Source of the DNA: Alphaproteobacteria bacterium
Lineage (GTDB): Bacteria; Pseudomonadota; Alphaproteobacteria; Acetobacterales; Acetobacteraceae
NCBI GenBank assembly: GCA_020850755.1
Contig: JADZEB010000027.1
Coordinates: forward strand, 1-64,000
Reading direction: 5' to 3'
DNA: 64,000 nucleotides
Within the stretch, counting starts at the first letter, position 1. Every line of letters starts with the position of its first letter. Both the position numbers and the translations under genes were made by a program. The notes below the pieces were generated by a model. The model saw nothing but the letters and a program-made list of their open reading frames with translations. It was not told the DNA's origin and searched no databases. Shown piece after piece: positions 8,551 to 18,412 of this stretch.

Positions 8551-8610
8551 GGCGGCGAGACCCTCGCCGCCGCCCGCCGTTCCGCCGTGCGTCCGGCCCG
8601 CCTGGCCGGA
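8551..8610 (-). terminator. Two stem-loops between fliC and flbT
   Basis: Two perfect inverted repeats just after the flagellin stop codon on the minus strand. One lies at 8592-8610 (7-bp arms TCCGGCC/GGCCGGA, 5-nt loop). The other lies at 8551-8571 (9-bp arms GGCGGCGAG/CTCGCCGCC, 3-nt loop). Neither is followed by a T-run, so they look more like mRNA 3'-end stabilisers or partial terminators than full intrinsic terminators. That would leave abundant fliC message with some read-through into flbT-flaF. Confidence 0.55.
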
Positions 8611-8625
8611 GCGCTCCTCGTCCGA

Positions 8626-10209
8626 TCAGAACAGCCGCAGGATGCCCTGCTGCGCCTGGTTGGCGAGCGAGAGCGAGATCGTGCCGAGCTGCTGGCGCGT
8701 CTGCAGCGCCAGAAGGTTGGCCCCCTCCTCGTTCTGGTCGGCGAGCGTGAGCTTGCCCGCGCCCTCGGTCAGCACGTCGGTGAACTCCTGGGTGAAGCTC
8801 TCGCGCGTCTGGATGATGTTGAGGTTCGCCGACAATCCCGATGCGACCGAGCGCAACGCGCTGCGCGCCCCGTCGATCGCCGTCACCGCGCGCTCGATGT
8901 CGGTGCGGTCGCGCCAGGCATTGGTGGCATTGTCGAGGCGCAGCCCCGTGCCGCCCGTGCCCGCATTCTCCGAGGAGACGATCAGCGCCGAGGTGTTGCG
9001 CTCGTTGAACTGCACACGCAGGTTGTTGGCGTCCGACTGCTCGCCCACCTGGATGACCGAGATGGTATCGTCGGTGGGAGTGCCGCCGGCGTCGGCGGCG
9101 ATCAGCGCCTCGCTCAGCGTCAGGCGGATGGTGGCGCCGCCGAAGGCGAAGGCATTCTCGCCATTGGCGAGCTTGCCCGCGCCCTGGAGGTTGTCGGCGG
9201 CGCGGCTGACCGTCTCGCCCGTGTCGGTGTTGGTGACGCTGACGGTGATGTTGGTCAGCTTCTCGATATCGGCCGAGACCTTGGTGGCACCGTTGAACGC
9301 CGCCTCGACCGCGTCGAACTCGAGATCGAAATCGATCGTCGAGCCGTCGTCCGACACCAGCGCCACGGTGCCGGCGGTGGTGGCCGTGCCGTCGGTCAGC
9401 GTGGCGGTGAAGCCGGTCGCCGCGACCTGGGTGAGGTTGTTGGTGTCGTCCAGCGTGGCGCTGAAGGTGCGATCGCCCTGGCGCACGGTAAGGGTCTTGG
9501 TCTGGCCGGCGCCGCCCTCGATCTCGACCTGGAAATCGTCGAAGGAGCCGGCCGTGCCACTCAGCGTGCCGCCCACCACCAGGTTGACGACGCCAAGCTT
9601 CTGCTCGGCCTTGGCCAGATCCTCGGCCTTGCCGGTCACGGCGGCATCGCCGGTGATGGCGATCTGGTAGTCGGCGTCGGTGTTGGCGTTGGAGACCGCG
9701 ATCGCCGTGATCGACGCAAGGTCGGCGTCGGCCAGCACATCGGCCTTCGAGGTCGAGGTCGCGTCGAAGGACACGCCATCGCCCGCGAGCAGGTTCTTGC
9801 CCTGGTAGCCGGCATCGCCGACGAGCTGGTTCACCTGGGCAAGGATGCCGTCATACTGCTGCGCGAGCGCCCGGCGCGAGGCGACCGAGGCCGCATCGTT
9901 GCCGAGATTCTGCAAGGCGGTGGTGGTCAGGCCGCGCGCCTGCTCGACCAGCTTCTCGATGCTGGTGATGGCCTTGTCGGCGGCCTTCACCGTGCTGATC
10001 GCCTGGCCCATCGCGTCCTTGAGCGCGGACAAATCGCCCGCGCGCTGGGTCAGGCCCTTGGCGGCGAAGAAGGCCTGCGGGCCATCGAGCGCCGAGTTGA
10101 TCTTGTTGCCGGTGGCAAGGCGGTTCTGGGTGCGATCGAAGGACACCTGCGTGTTCTGCAGCAGAAGCAGGGTCGAGCGCATGCCCGCGGTAAGCGTGAC
10201 TTCAGACAT
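8626..10209 (-). CDS. fliC: Flagellin
   Basis: 527-residue flagellin, the filament subunit, exported through the flagellar type III apparatus without a cleaved signal. The conserved N-terminal D0/D1 helices (residues 1-150; TQNRLATGNKINSALDGPQAFFAAKGL) and C-terminal helices (residues ~440-527; LALQTRQQLGTISLSLANQ, ending QQGILRLF) flank a variable beta-rich middle. A GGAG ribosome site precedes the ATG. A sigma-54-type promoter lies at 10337-10351, giving a leader of ~116 nt, the region where FlbT would act. It is followed by flbT and flaF. Confidence 0.95.
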   Translation of the reverse strand: MSEVTLTAGMRSTLLLLQNTQVSFDRTQNRLATGNKINSALDGPQAFFAAKGLTQRAGDLSALKDAMGQAISTVKAADKAITSIEKLVEQARGLTTTALQNLGNDAASVASRRALAQQYDGILAQVNQLVGDAGYQGKNLLAGDGVSFDATSTSKADVLADADLASITAIAVSNANTDADYQIAITGDAAVTGKAEDLAKAEQKLGVVNLVVGGTLSGTAGSFDDFQVEIEGGAGQTKTLTVRQGDRTFSATLDDTNNLTQVAATGFTATLTDGTATTAGTVALVSDDGSTIDFDLEFDAVEAAFNGATKVSADIEKLTNITVSVTNTDTGETVSRAADNLQGAGKLANGENAFAFGGATIRLTLSEALIAADAGGTPTDDTISVIQVGEQSDANNLRVQFNERNTSALIVSSENAGTGGTGLRLDNATNAWRDRTDIERAVTAIDGARSALRSVASGLSANLNIIQTRESFTQEFTDVLTEGAGKLTLADQNEEGANLLALQTRQQLGTISLSLANQAQQGILRLF

Positions 10210-10336
10210 CTGGCTGTGCTCCGTTCAGAGGCCGATGGTTGAGGGAAGGACCATCCCGTCCTTCTGACGGGGCGCCGGCTAGACCGCGCCGGCACGGGCC
10301 GCAGCGCCGCTCGGGCGCCGGGCAAGGGTCGTGACA

Positions 10337-10351
10337 GCAAGCGCCGTGCCG
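10337..10351 (-). promoter_or_regulatory. Sigma-54-type promoter for fliC
   Basis: On the minus strand the sequence reads CGGCACGGCGCTTGC. It matches the -24/-12 consensus TGGCACG-N4-TTGC at all positions but the first, with the required 10-nt spacing between the GG and GC doublets. Predicted start about 10325, ~116 nt before the flagellin ATG. The activator FlbD is encoded at 16802-18367. Spacing and match are seen in sequence; activity is inferred. Confidence 0.6.
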
Positions 10352-10445
10352 CGCCGGGAAGCGCAGAGAAGGCCCGGTTTTGCTGGTTTTTCCGGGTCGG
10401 TCCGGCAAGGAGAACACGGCAGGATGTGCAGCGTGGCCGGAACAA

Positions 10446-10466
10446 GCCGGCAGGAAGTGCCGCGGC
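10446..10466. promoter_or_regulatory. Possible FlbD (ftr-like) enhancer site
   Basis: Inverted repeat CCGGCA-N5-TGCCGCGG, similar to the CCGGCA...TGCCGG ftr elements bound by FlbD in Caulobacter. It lies about 120-140 bp upstream of the predicted fliC start and 107-127 bp upstream of the predicted fliK start, a typical distance for sigma-54 enhancers on both sides. Similarity is from memory of the motif, so this is a hypothesis. Confidence 0.35.
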
Positions 10467-10546
10467 CCGCATGCGCGCGCATGCGGCCTGCCGCGGTGCC
10501 CGCACGCATCCCTCGGAATCACGGCCGCGCGGCGCGCCCGCGCTTG

Positions 10547-10562
10547 TGGAACGGCACTTGCT
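10547..10562 (+). promoter_or_regulatory. Sigma-54-type promoter for fliK
   Basis: TGGAACGGCACTTGCT matches TGGCACG-N4-TTGCW with one mismatch and exact spacing. The predicted transcription start (about 10573) falls 2 nt before the fliK ATG at 10575, so the message would be almost leaderless unless translation begins at the in-frame ATG 10596. Confidence 0.55.
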
Positions 10563-10574
10563 GGGTGCGCCGGC

Positions 10575-11837
10575 ATGGATCCGATCCGCACGCTGATGGC
10601 GGCCTTCGTGCCGGCCGAGCCCGCCTCCGCCCCGTCACCCTCCTCCAGCGCCGATGGCGATGCGCCGCTGCGCGCCTTCGCCGCGCATCTCGAGGAGAGC
10701 CAGGCGCCACCGCGCGAGGATGCCGCGCAGGACCGCGCCGAGCCGCACGCGGATGCGGCGCCGCCCGACCACCCCGGCACCGCGCCCGCGCCGGGCGCAG
10801 CCGATGTCGCGCGCCGTCGCGCCGCCGGCCTCGCCGCCTTCGCTCCGATCGCGCCCGCCGATGCGTCGCGCGCGCATGCGGGCCGGGCGCAAGCGAACGG
10901 GGCGACTGACATGCCGGCCGCGCCGCCCGACGCCGCCGCGCATCCGCTCGCCGCTTCAGCGTCCACCGCGCAGCCGGAACGCGCGCGGCGGGCGGCCCGG
11001 CAGGGCACCGCCGATGGCGATGTCCAGGGCGGTCCGCTCGCGCGCACGGAGGGCGAGAGCGCGGGGCCCACCCCGCGCGAGCGCCCCGTCCAGGCCCGAC
11101 GCGGTGCGCCGCAAGCGGGCGCTGCGCGCGACAAGCCCGCCGCACCCGCATCGCAGCCGGCGCCGCAATTCCTGCTGCTGCGCGAGGCGGCCGCCGCGTC
11201 TCCGCCCGTCGGTGCACCGGCGCAGGCGCCGGCGGCACGATCGGCGGCCGAAGGCGCGCCCGGAGCGCCGGGCCTGGCCCCTGCTGGCGGCGCCGCATCG
11301 GCCGAAACGCGCGAGGGCGCCTTCGCACGCGATGCCGGCACCCAGGCCGCGCGTGCGCCGCGCCCCGCCCTGCCCGCGCATGGCCCCGCACCCGCGACCC
11401 CGCCACCGCCGCTGCCGCCCGCCGCGCAGCTCGCGCCGATCGTGCTGCGCCTGATCGAGGCCGGCGGCGTGCCCGACCGGCTGGTGCTCGCGCTCGACCC
11501 CGCCGAGCTCGGCCGCGTCGAGGTGCGCGTCGCCGGGCTGGCCGATGCCGCCGCGCCGCTCTCGGTCGCCGTGAGCGCCGAGCGCGCCGAGACGCTTGCC
11601 CTGCTCGAGCGCGACGCCGCCCTGCTCGATCGCGCACTCGCCGATGCCGGGCTCGCCGAGCGCGGCATCACCCTCTCCTTCGGCATGCAGGACGGTGCGG
11701 GCCGCCGCCCCCGGCCCGAGCGCGCGACACAGCGGGGCGAGGAGCGCGCGCCGCCCGATACGGCCCCGCGCACATCGCCGCCGGCACCCCGCCAGCCGCC
11801 AACGCATGGGCGCGCCGCACTCGACATCGCCATCTGA
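10575..11837 (+). CDS. fliK: Flagellar hook-length control protein FliK
   Basis: 420-residue FliK, the secreted ruler that ends hook growth and switches export specificity. Most of the protein is a low-complexity Ala/Pro/Arg-rich region. The conserved C-terminal domain lies at residues ~285-365, with RLVLALDPAELGRVEVRV and SVAVSAERAETLALLERD, ending in a basic Pro-rich tail. The ATG at 10575 was chosen because the frame upstream lacks FliK-like sequence and a sigma-54-type promoter lies just in front; an in-frame ATG at 10596 is possible. flgD follows 37 nt later, the usual partner. Confidence 0.85.
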   Translation: MDPIRTLMAAFVPAEPASAPSPSSSADGDAPLRAFAAHLEESQAPPREDAAQDRAEPHADAAPPDHPGTAPAPGAADVARRRAAGLAAFAPIAPADASRAHAGRAQANGATDMPAAPPDAAAHPLAASASTAQPERARRAARQGTADGDVQGGPLARTEGESAGPTPRERPVQARRGAPQAGAARDKPAAPASQPAPQFLLLREAAAASPPVGAPAQAPAARSAAEGAPGAPGLAPAGGAASAETREGAFARDAGTQAARAPRPALPAHGPAPATPPPPLPPAAQLAPIVLRLIEAGGVPDRLVLALDPAELGRVEVRVAGLADAAAPLSVAVSAERAETLALLERDAALLDRALADAGLAERGITLSFGMQDGAGRRPRPERATQRGEERAPPDTAPRTSPPAPRQPPTHGRAALDIAI

Positions 11838-11874
11838 GCCGCGCCGCGCGCAGCAACAAAGGGACAGCGCCGCC

Positions 11875-12744
11875 ATGATCGCAGCCGCCATCGCCAATGC
11901 CGGGATCAACCAGCCCCGAGCCGCCGCGCTCGCGCAGCCCTCGCGCGCCGCCGACGCGCTCGCCGCCCCGATCCCCGCCAGCGCCACGAAGGCCGCGCCC
12001 GCCAGCCCGGAACGGGGCACCGCCAGCCGCGCCGCTGCCACGGACGCGGTGCCCGCCACGAGCAACACCACCACACCGACCCAGGCGACAAGCCAGGCCG
12101 CCAGCGCGGTGGCCGATGCCGCCGGCGCACGCCTTTCCGGCACCTTCGGCGACTTCCTCACGCTCCTGACGACGCAGCTGCGCAACCAGGACCCGCTGAC
12201 GCCGCTCGACACCAACCAGTTCACGAGCCAGCTCGTGCAGTTCGCCGGGGTGGAGCAGGCGCTGGCGACCAACCAGCATCTCTCCACCCTGATCGGGCTG
12301 GAGCGCGGCAACCAGCTCGCCGCGCTCGGCGCCTTCCTCGGCCGGCGCATCGAGGCGGAAACCGATCGCCTGCCGCTGATGGGCGGGCAGGCCGGCTTCG
12401 TCTATGACGGCAGCGGCGAGGCCCAATCCGTGCGCATCACCATCCGCGATGCCGCCGGGCGCGTGGTGATCGACAGCCAGGGCGCGGCCGGCGCCGGGCG
12501 GCAGGAATTCCAGTGGGACGGGCGCGACGCCGCCGGCCGGCAACTGCCCGACGGCGCCTACAGCGTCGGCGTGACGGAGATCCGGGCCAACAACGCGACG
12601 CGCAGCCTGCCCGTGCGCGTGATCGCCGCCGCCACCGGCGCCGTCGCCGCCGCCAGCAGTCCCGAGCTGATCCTCGGGCCGGTGCAGGTGCCGCTCTCGG
12701 CGGTGCGCGCGGTGCTCGCCCCGCTCGCGCCTCCCGCCACCTGA
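11875..12744 (+). CDS. flgD: Flagellar hook cap / hook assembly protein FlgD
   Basis: 289-residue FlgD, the scaffold that caps the growing hook. Residues ~1-85 are Ala/Thr-rich. The signature NFLTLLTTQLxNQDPLxPxDxxxFxxQLxQF is present as FGDFLTLLTTQLRNQDPLTP and TNQFTSQLVQFAGVEQ. After it come a FlgD tudor/FnIII-like region with GRQEFQWDGRDAAGRQLPDG and a Pro-ending tail. AAAGGG upstream supports the ATG. It is longer than E. coli FlgD (231) because of the N-terminal extension. Downstream of fliK. Confidence 0.93.
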   Translation: MIAAAIANAGINQPRAAALAQPSRAADALAAPIPASATKAAPASPERGTASRAAATDAVPATSNTTTPTQATSQAASAVADAAGARLSGTFGDFLTLLTTQLRNQDPLTPLDTNQFTSQLVQFAGVEQALATNQHLSTLIGLERGNQLAALGAFLGRRIEAETDRLPLMGGQAGFVYDGSGEAQSVRITIRDAAGRVVIDSQGAAGAGRQEFQWDGRDAAGRQLPDGAYSVGVTEIRANNATRSLPVRVIAAATGAVAAASSPELILGPVQVPLSAVRAVLAPLAPPAT

Positions 12745-12949
12745 GGACCGCGCCCGCACGCATCGCGCACGCGCCGATGCCCATCGGCGCCATGCCCGCG
12801 CATGGCCGCGCCGCGATCGTCTGCCCCTGCCCGGCAGCATCTGCCCGGCATTAACCGGCCTTTCACCGCGACCGCGCAGCATGCGCCGGCGCGGCAGAAC
12901 GTCGCGGACCGGGCTTGCGGAAAGCGCTGGCGGAAAGGGTGGTGCACTC

Positions 12950-14626
12950 GTGCAGGGGCTGAAGGCTCTCGGGATCGGCAGGCTGGCGGCACTGGGCGGG
13001 ATCGGCGCCGGCATGCTGGCGCTTCTCATGTGGATCGCGCTCGCCCCCGCGCGCCCGAGCCTGGCCCTGCTCTACGGCGATCTCGACATGCGCGATTCCG
13101 CGCGCATCGTGGCCGAGCTCGAGCGGCTGCGCATCCCGCACGAGATCCGCGCCCAGGGCGCGCAGCTCCTGGTCCCGGCCGAGCAGGTGACGCGCCTGCG
13201 CATGAGCCTGGCGCAATCGGGCCTGCCCTCGGGCGGCTCGGTCGGCTACGAGATCTTCGACCGCACGGACGGGCTGACCGCCACCGGCTTCCAGCAGCAG
13301 ATCAACCATCTGCGTGCGCTGGAGGGCGAGCTTGCGCGCACCATCCAGAACCTCTCCGGCGTGCGCGCCGCGCGCGTGCATCTGGTGATGCCGCGCCGCG
13401 AGCCCTTCTCGCGCGAGCGGGCCGAGGCCTCGGCCTCGGTCGTCATCACCATGGCCGGCGCGCAGCGGCTAGACCGCGAGCAGGTCGCTTCCGTGATGCA
13501 CCTTGTCGCCGCCGCCGTGCCGGGGCTGCGCCCGCAGGCGATCTCGATCGTCGATCAGCGCGGCACGCTGCTCGCGCGCGGTGGCCGCCCGACCGAGGGC
13601 GCAAGCGGGGGCGGGCAGACGCCGGACGAGCTGCGCCGCGCCTTCGAGATGCGGCTTTCGCGCGCGGTCGAGGAGATGCTCGAACGCGTGGTGGGGCCTG
13701 GGCGCGCGCGCGTGGAAGTCGCCGCCGAGATGGAGTTCGACCGCGTCACCACCAATGACGAGCGCTTCGACCCCGACGGGCAGGTGGTGCGCTCGACCCA
13801 GAACGTGACCGAACAGAACCGCACGATCGAGCGCGAGGGCAATGTCTCGGTCGCCAACAACCTGCCAAATGCCGGCGCCGCGGCGGAAGGCAGCGCGCCC
13901 GGCCAGCAGGAGAACCGCACCGAGGAGACGGTCAACTACGAGATCAGCCGCAGCGTGCGCACCGTGGTGCAGGAAGGCCCGCGCCTGAAGCGCATCTCGG
14001 TGGCGGTGCTGGTCGATGGCGTGGCTGACCGCGCACCCGACGGCAGCACCGCCTGGCGCGAACGCAGCGCCGAGGACATCGCCAAGCTGGTCTCGCTGGT
14101 GCGCTCGGCGGTGGGATATGACGAGGCGCGCGGCGACAAGCTCGACGTGGTGAGCCTGCGCTTCGCCGCCCCCGATGCGCCGGAAGTACCCGCCGCCACC
14201 GGCTGGCTGGCGATGCTCGGCCTCGATCCCGCCGCTCTGCCCGGCCTCGCGCAGAGCGCGATCTGGGCGCTGGTGGCGCTGCTCGGCCTGTTGTTCGTCG
14301 TCCGTCCGCTCGCCAGCCGCGTCATCGCGCGCCTGCTGCCGCCCGAACAGGGCGCGGCGACCCTGCTGCCGCCGGGCGCGATGGGTGCGGCGCAGCTGCC
14401 CGGGCCGGTCGGCGCCGCCGCCATTCCCGGCGCCGAGGGCGCGCCCGGCCCGATGCTCCAGGGCATGGCCGCGCCTGCCTTCGCCAGGCCCGAGGCGATG
14501 GTCGATCTCGGCAATGTCGAGGGGCAGGTGCGCGCCTCGACCATCAACCGCATCGTCTCGCTGGTCGACAAGCATCCGGAGGAAGCGCTGTCGATCATCC
14601 GCGGCTGGCTCGCGCGCGAGGCGTGA
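12950..14626 (+). CDS. fliF: Flagellar MS-ring protein FliF
   Basis: About 558-residue membrane ring protein that forms the base of the motor. It has an N-terminal membrane helix (LAALGGIGAGMLALLMWIAL), a periplasmic ring-building region (YGDLDMRDSARIVAELERL; SVGYEIFDRTDGLTATGFQQ), and a second membrane helix near residue 435 (AIWALVALLGLLFVVRPL). The C-terminus (VDKHPEEALSIIRGWL) is the FliG-binding tail. I prefer the GTG at 12950, with GAAAGGG 8-10 nt upstream, over the ATG at 12881, because family members begin a few residues before the first membrane helix. fliG begins 3 nt downstream. Confidence 0.93.
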   Translation: MQGLKALGIGRLAALGGIGAGMLALLMWIALAPARPSLALLYGDLDMRDSARIVAELERLRIPHEIRAQGAQLLVPAEQVTRLRMSLAQSGLPSGGSVGYEIFDRTDGLTATGFQQQINHLRALEGELARTIQNLSGVRAARVHLVMPRREPFSRERAEASASVVITMAGAQRLDREQVASVMHLVAAAVPGLRPQAISIVDQRGTLLARGGRPTEGASGGGQTPDELRRAFEMRLSRAVEEMLERVVGPGRARVEVAAEMEFDRVTTNDERFDPDGQVVRSTQNVTEQNRTIEREGNVSVANNLPNAGAAAEGSAPGQQENRTEETVNYEISRSVRTVVQEGPRLKRISVAVLVDGVADRAPDGSTAWRERSAEDIAKLVSLVRSAVGYDEARGDKLDVVSLRFAAPDAPEVPAATGWLAMLGLDPAALPGLAQSAIWALVALLGLLFVVRPLASRVIARLLPPEQGAATLLPPGAMGAAQLPGPVGAAAIPGAEGAPGPMLQGMAAPAFARPEAMVDLGNVEGQVRASTINRIVSLVDKHPEEALSIIRGWLAREA

Positions 14627-14629
14627 TCG

Positions 14630-15643
14630 ATGCCGCGCCTGTCCGACTATTCCCGGCTCAGCGGCGCGCAGAAGGCGGCGATCCTGATGCTGGCCTTGAA
14701 CGAGGAGCTGTCCGCGCGCCTGTTCGGGCTGATGGCCGAGGAGGAGATCAAGGAGGTCTCCGCCGCGATGGCCACCCTCGGCGCGGTGGAATCCGGCGTC
14801 GTCGAGAACCTGTTCCGCGAATTCTCCGACCAGCTCAGCCTTGCCGGCAACCTGGTCGGCACCTTCGAGAGCACCGAGCGGCTGCTCGCGCGCTCGCTGC
14901 CCAAGGATCGCGTCAGCCAGATCATGGAGGAGATCCGCGGCCCGGCCGGGCGCACCATGTGGGACAAGCTCGGCAACGTGTCCGAGACCGTGCTCGCCAA
15001 CTATCTGCGCAACGAGTACCCGCAGACGGTGGCCGTGGTGCTCTCGAAGATCCGCCCCGAGCATGCCGCGCGCGTGCTGGCGCTGCTGCCGGAAAGCTTC
15101 GCCATGGAGGTGGTGGTGCGCATGCTGCGCATGGATGCCGTGCAGCGCGAGGTCCTCGACGGGGTGGAGCGCACGCTTCGCGCCGAGTTCATGTCGAACC
15201 TCGCCCGCGCCTCGAAGCGCGACGCGCACGAGATGATGGCCGACATCTTCAACAATCTCGACCGCGCCGCCGAGCAGCGATTCATCGCCGCGCTGGAGGA
15301 GCGTTCGCGCGATTCGGCCGAACGCATCAAGGCGCTGATGTTCACCTTCGAGGACCTCAAGCGCATCGACGGCCAGGGCGTGCAGACGCTGCTGCGCGCG
15401 GTGGAGAAGGACAAGCTCGTGCTGGCGATGAAGGGCGCGAGCGAGGATATCCGCGCGCTGTTCTTCTCCAACATGAGCGAACGCGCGGCCAAGATGCTGC
15501 GCGAGGACCTGGAAGCTCTCGGGCCGGTGCGGCTGCGCGAGGTGGACGAGGCGCAGGCCGCCGTGGTGGCCAGGGCCAAGGACATGGCCGCCACCGGCCA
15601 GATCACCATCACCGAGAACAAAGACGAGGCGATGGTCTACTGA
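14630..15643 (+). CDS. fliG: Flagellar motor switch protein FliG
   Basis: 337-residue C-ring protein that contacts the stator and sets rotation. N-terminal FliF-binding domain ([25 protein letters not shown]), middle domain with the EHPQ-like motif read here as [14 protein letters not shown] (residues ~143-156), and C-terminal torque helix region ([25 protein letters not shown]) with the conserved charged residues. Length matches the family (~330-340). Sits 3 nt after fliF. Confidence 0.96.
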   Translation: MPRLSDYSRLSGAQKAAILMLALNEELSARLFGLMAEEEIKEVSAAMATLGAVESGVVENLFREFSDQLSLAGNLVGTFESTERLLARSLPKDRVSQIMEEIRGPAGRTMWDKLGNVSETVLANYLRNEYPQTVAVVLSKIRPEHAARVLALLPESFAMEVVVRMLRMDAVQREVLDGVERTLRAEFMSNLARASKRDAHEMMADIFNNLDRAAEQRFIAALEERSRDSAERIKALMFTFEDLKRIDGQGVQTLLRAVEKDKLVLAMKGASEDIRALFFSNMSERAAKMLREDLEALGPVRLREVDEAQAAVVARAKDMAATGQITITENKDEAMVY

Positions 15644-15659
15644 AAGGGGCCAGGGACAG

Positions 15660-16364
15660 ATGTCGAAGATGCCGCCGGCCGCGCTTGCCGGCACCGCCAG
15701 CCGCATACCGCTTGCCTCGCTCGCGCGCCGCCCGGCCGCGCTGTTCGTGCGCGATTTCGACGCCGACGGCATCGACGCCGAGGCCGAGGCACGGCGCCCG
15801 CGCTTCACGCAGGCCGAGATGGAGGCCGCGCGCGCCGAGGCCCGTGCCGCCGGCGAGAAGGCCGGCCGCGCCGCCGCCGAGGCCGCCGCCAGCGCGCGCA
15901 CCGCCAACACCCTGCAGACAATCGCGCGCACGCTCGACGCGGCCGAGGCCGAGGCCGGGCGCATCGCCACGGAGAGCGCGCTCGCCGCCGCGCGCCTCGT
16001 CATCGGCGCGCTCGGCACCGCCGGGCCGCAGCTTGCCGCCCGCTTCGGCCCGGCCGAGGCCGAGGCGCTGGCCGCGACACTGCTGCCGCATCTCGCCGCC
16101 GAGCCGCGCATCAGCCTCCGCCTCGCCCCTGCCGATGCCGAGGCGCTCACCCCGCGCCTGGCCGAGCTTGCCGCGCATGCCGGCACGGCGGCCGGGGCCC
16201 TTGTCGTGCAGCCCGACGCCGCGCTCGCGCCGGGCGATGTGCGCATCGCATGGCGCGACGGCACGGCCGCACGCGACCACGCCGCGATCTGGCACGCGAT
16301 CCTGGGCGCACTTGCCGCCGCCGGCCTCGACCTTCCCGCCGGCGCGACCAGCCAGGAGGCTTGA
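15660..16364 (+). CDS. fliH: Flagellar assembly protein FliH
   Basis: 234-residue FliH-like regulator of the export ATPase. It has a short N-terminal segment, an Ala/Glu-rich coiled coil (residues ~45-85, MEAARAEARAAGEKAGRAAA), and a C-terminal V-ATPase-E-like part (VVQPDAALAPGDVRIAWRDG). Sequence conservation is low, as usual for FliH; the call rests on the coiled coil, the DxxLxPGDxRIxW-type pattern and the position between fliG and fliN. Ribosome site GGGGCCAGGG precedes the ATG. Its partner ATPase fliI is encoded elsewhere (57832-59292). Confidence 0.85.
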   Translation: MSKMPPAALAGTASRIPLASLARRPAALFVRDFDADGIDAEAEARRPRFTQAEMEAARAEARAAGEKAGRAAAEAAASARTANTLQTIARTLDAAEAEAGRIATESALAAARLVIGALGTAGPQLAARFGPAEAEALAATLLPHLAAEPRISLRLAPADAEALTPRLAELAAHAGTAAGALVVQPDAALAPGDVRIAWRDGTAARDHAAIWHAILGALAAAGLDLPAGATSQEA

Positions 16365-16367
16365 CGC

Positions 16368-16760
16368 ATGGCCACATCCGATCCGCCCCGCGCCGAACCG
16401 ATTGGTGATCTGCCAGTCGGCCCCGCGGAGAGCGAGGACGCCCTGCCATCCGCCGGCGCGCTGCTCGCCGCGGAGGGCGTCATTGGCGGCACCGAACCCG
16501 CGCAACGCCCCGCGCGCGACCTGCACGCGGTCTATGACATTCCCGTGCAGGTCTCGGCCGTGCTCGGCCGCGCCACGATGCAGGTGAGCCAGCTGCTCAA
16601 GCTCGGCCGCGGCGCGGTGGTCGAGCTCGACCGCAAGCTCGGCGAGGCGGTGGACATCTACGTCAACAACCGGCTGGTCGCGCGCGGCGAGGTGGTGATG
16701 GTCGATGACAACCGCCTCGGCATCACCATGACCGAGATCGTCAAGTCCGACCGCGCCTGA
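16368..16760 (+). CDS. fliN: Flagellar motor switch protein FliN
   Basis: 130-residue C-ring component. The SpoA/FliN domain occupies residues ~55-127: YDIPVQVSAVLGRATM, LLKLGRGAVVELDRKLGE, VDIYVNNRLVARGEVVMVDD, LGITMTEI. The N-terminal ~50 residues are a variable acidic/Pro-rich lead. Begins 3 nt after fliH. Confidence 0.95.
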   Translation: MATSDPPRAEPIGDLPVGPAESEDALPSAGALLAAEGVIGGTEPAQRPARDLHAVYDIPVQVSAVLGRATMQVSQLLKLGRGAVVELDRKLGEAVDIYVNNRLVARGEVVMVDDNRLGITMTEIVKSDRA

Positions 16761-16801
16761 GTGCGGCTCGCCAGACCGAACCCGACCAAGGATCATCATC
16801 C

Positions 16802-18367
<1,566 letters not shown>

Positions 18368-18412
18368 CGCCCAGCGCCCGCCCGCCCGCGCCCGCGCCCG
18401 CAGCATCGCGCC

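Larger units (their letters stand above)
10210..10574. other. Divergent fliC/fliK regulatory region
   Basis: 365 bp without a gene between fliC (minus) and fliK (plus). It holds two outward-facing sigma-54-type promoters (10337-10351 minus, 10547-10562 plus). Between them is an inverted repeat CCGGCA-N5-TGCCGCGG at ~10446-10466, immediately followed by a perfect 18-bp palindrome at 10467-10484 (CCGCATGCG twice, inverted). Another CCGGCAAGG half-site lies near 10402. The stretch reads as a shared enhancer region for the two flagellar operons. Confidence 0.6.

Noticed and set aside
12851..12865. Possible CtrA box (TTAA-N7-TTCA) upstream of fliF
   Set aside because: Only the first half-site matches; with no second TTAA it is not strong enough to annotate, though CtrA control of fliF would be reasonable.
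12910..12930. Sigma-54-like GG...GC doublets before fliF
   Set aside because: The spacing between doublets is 9 nt, not the required 10.
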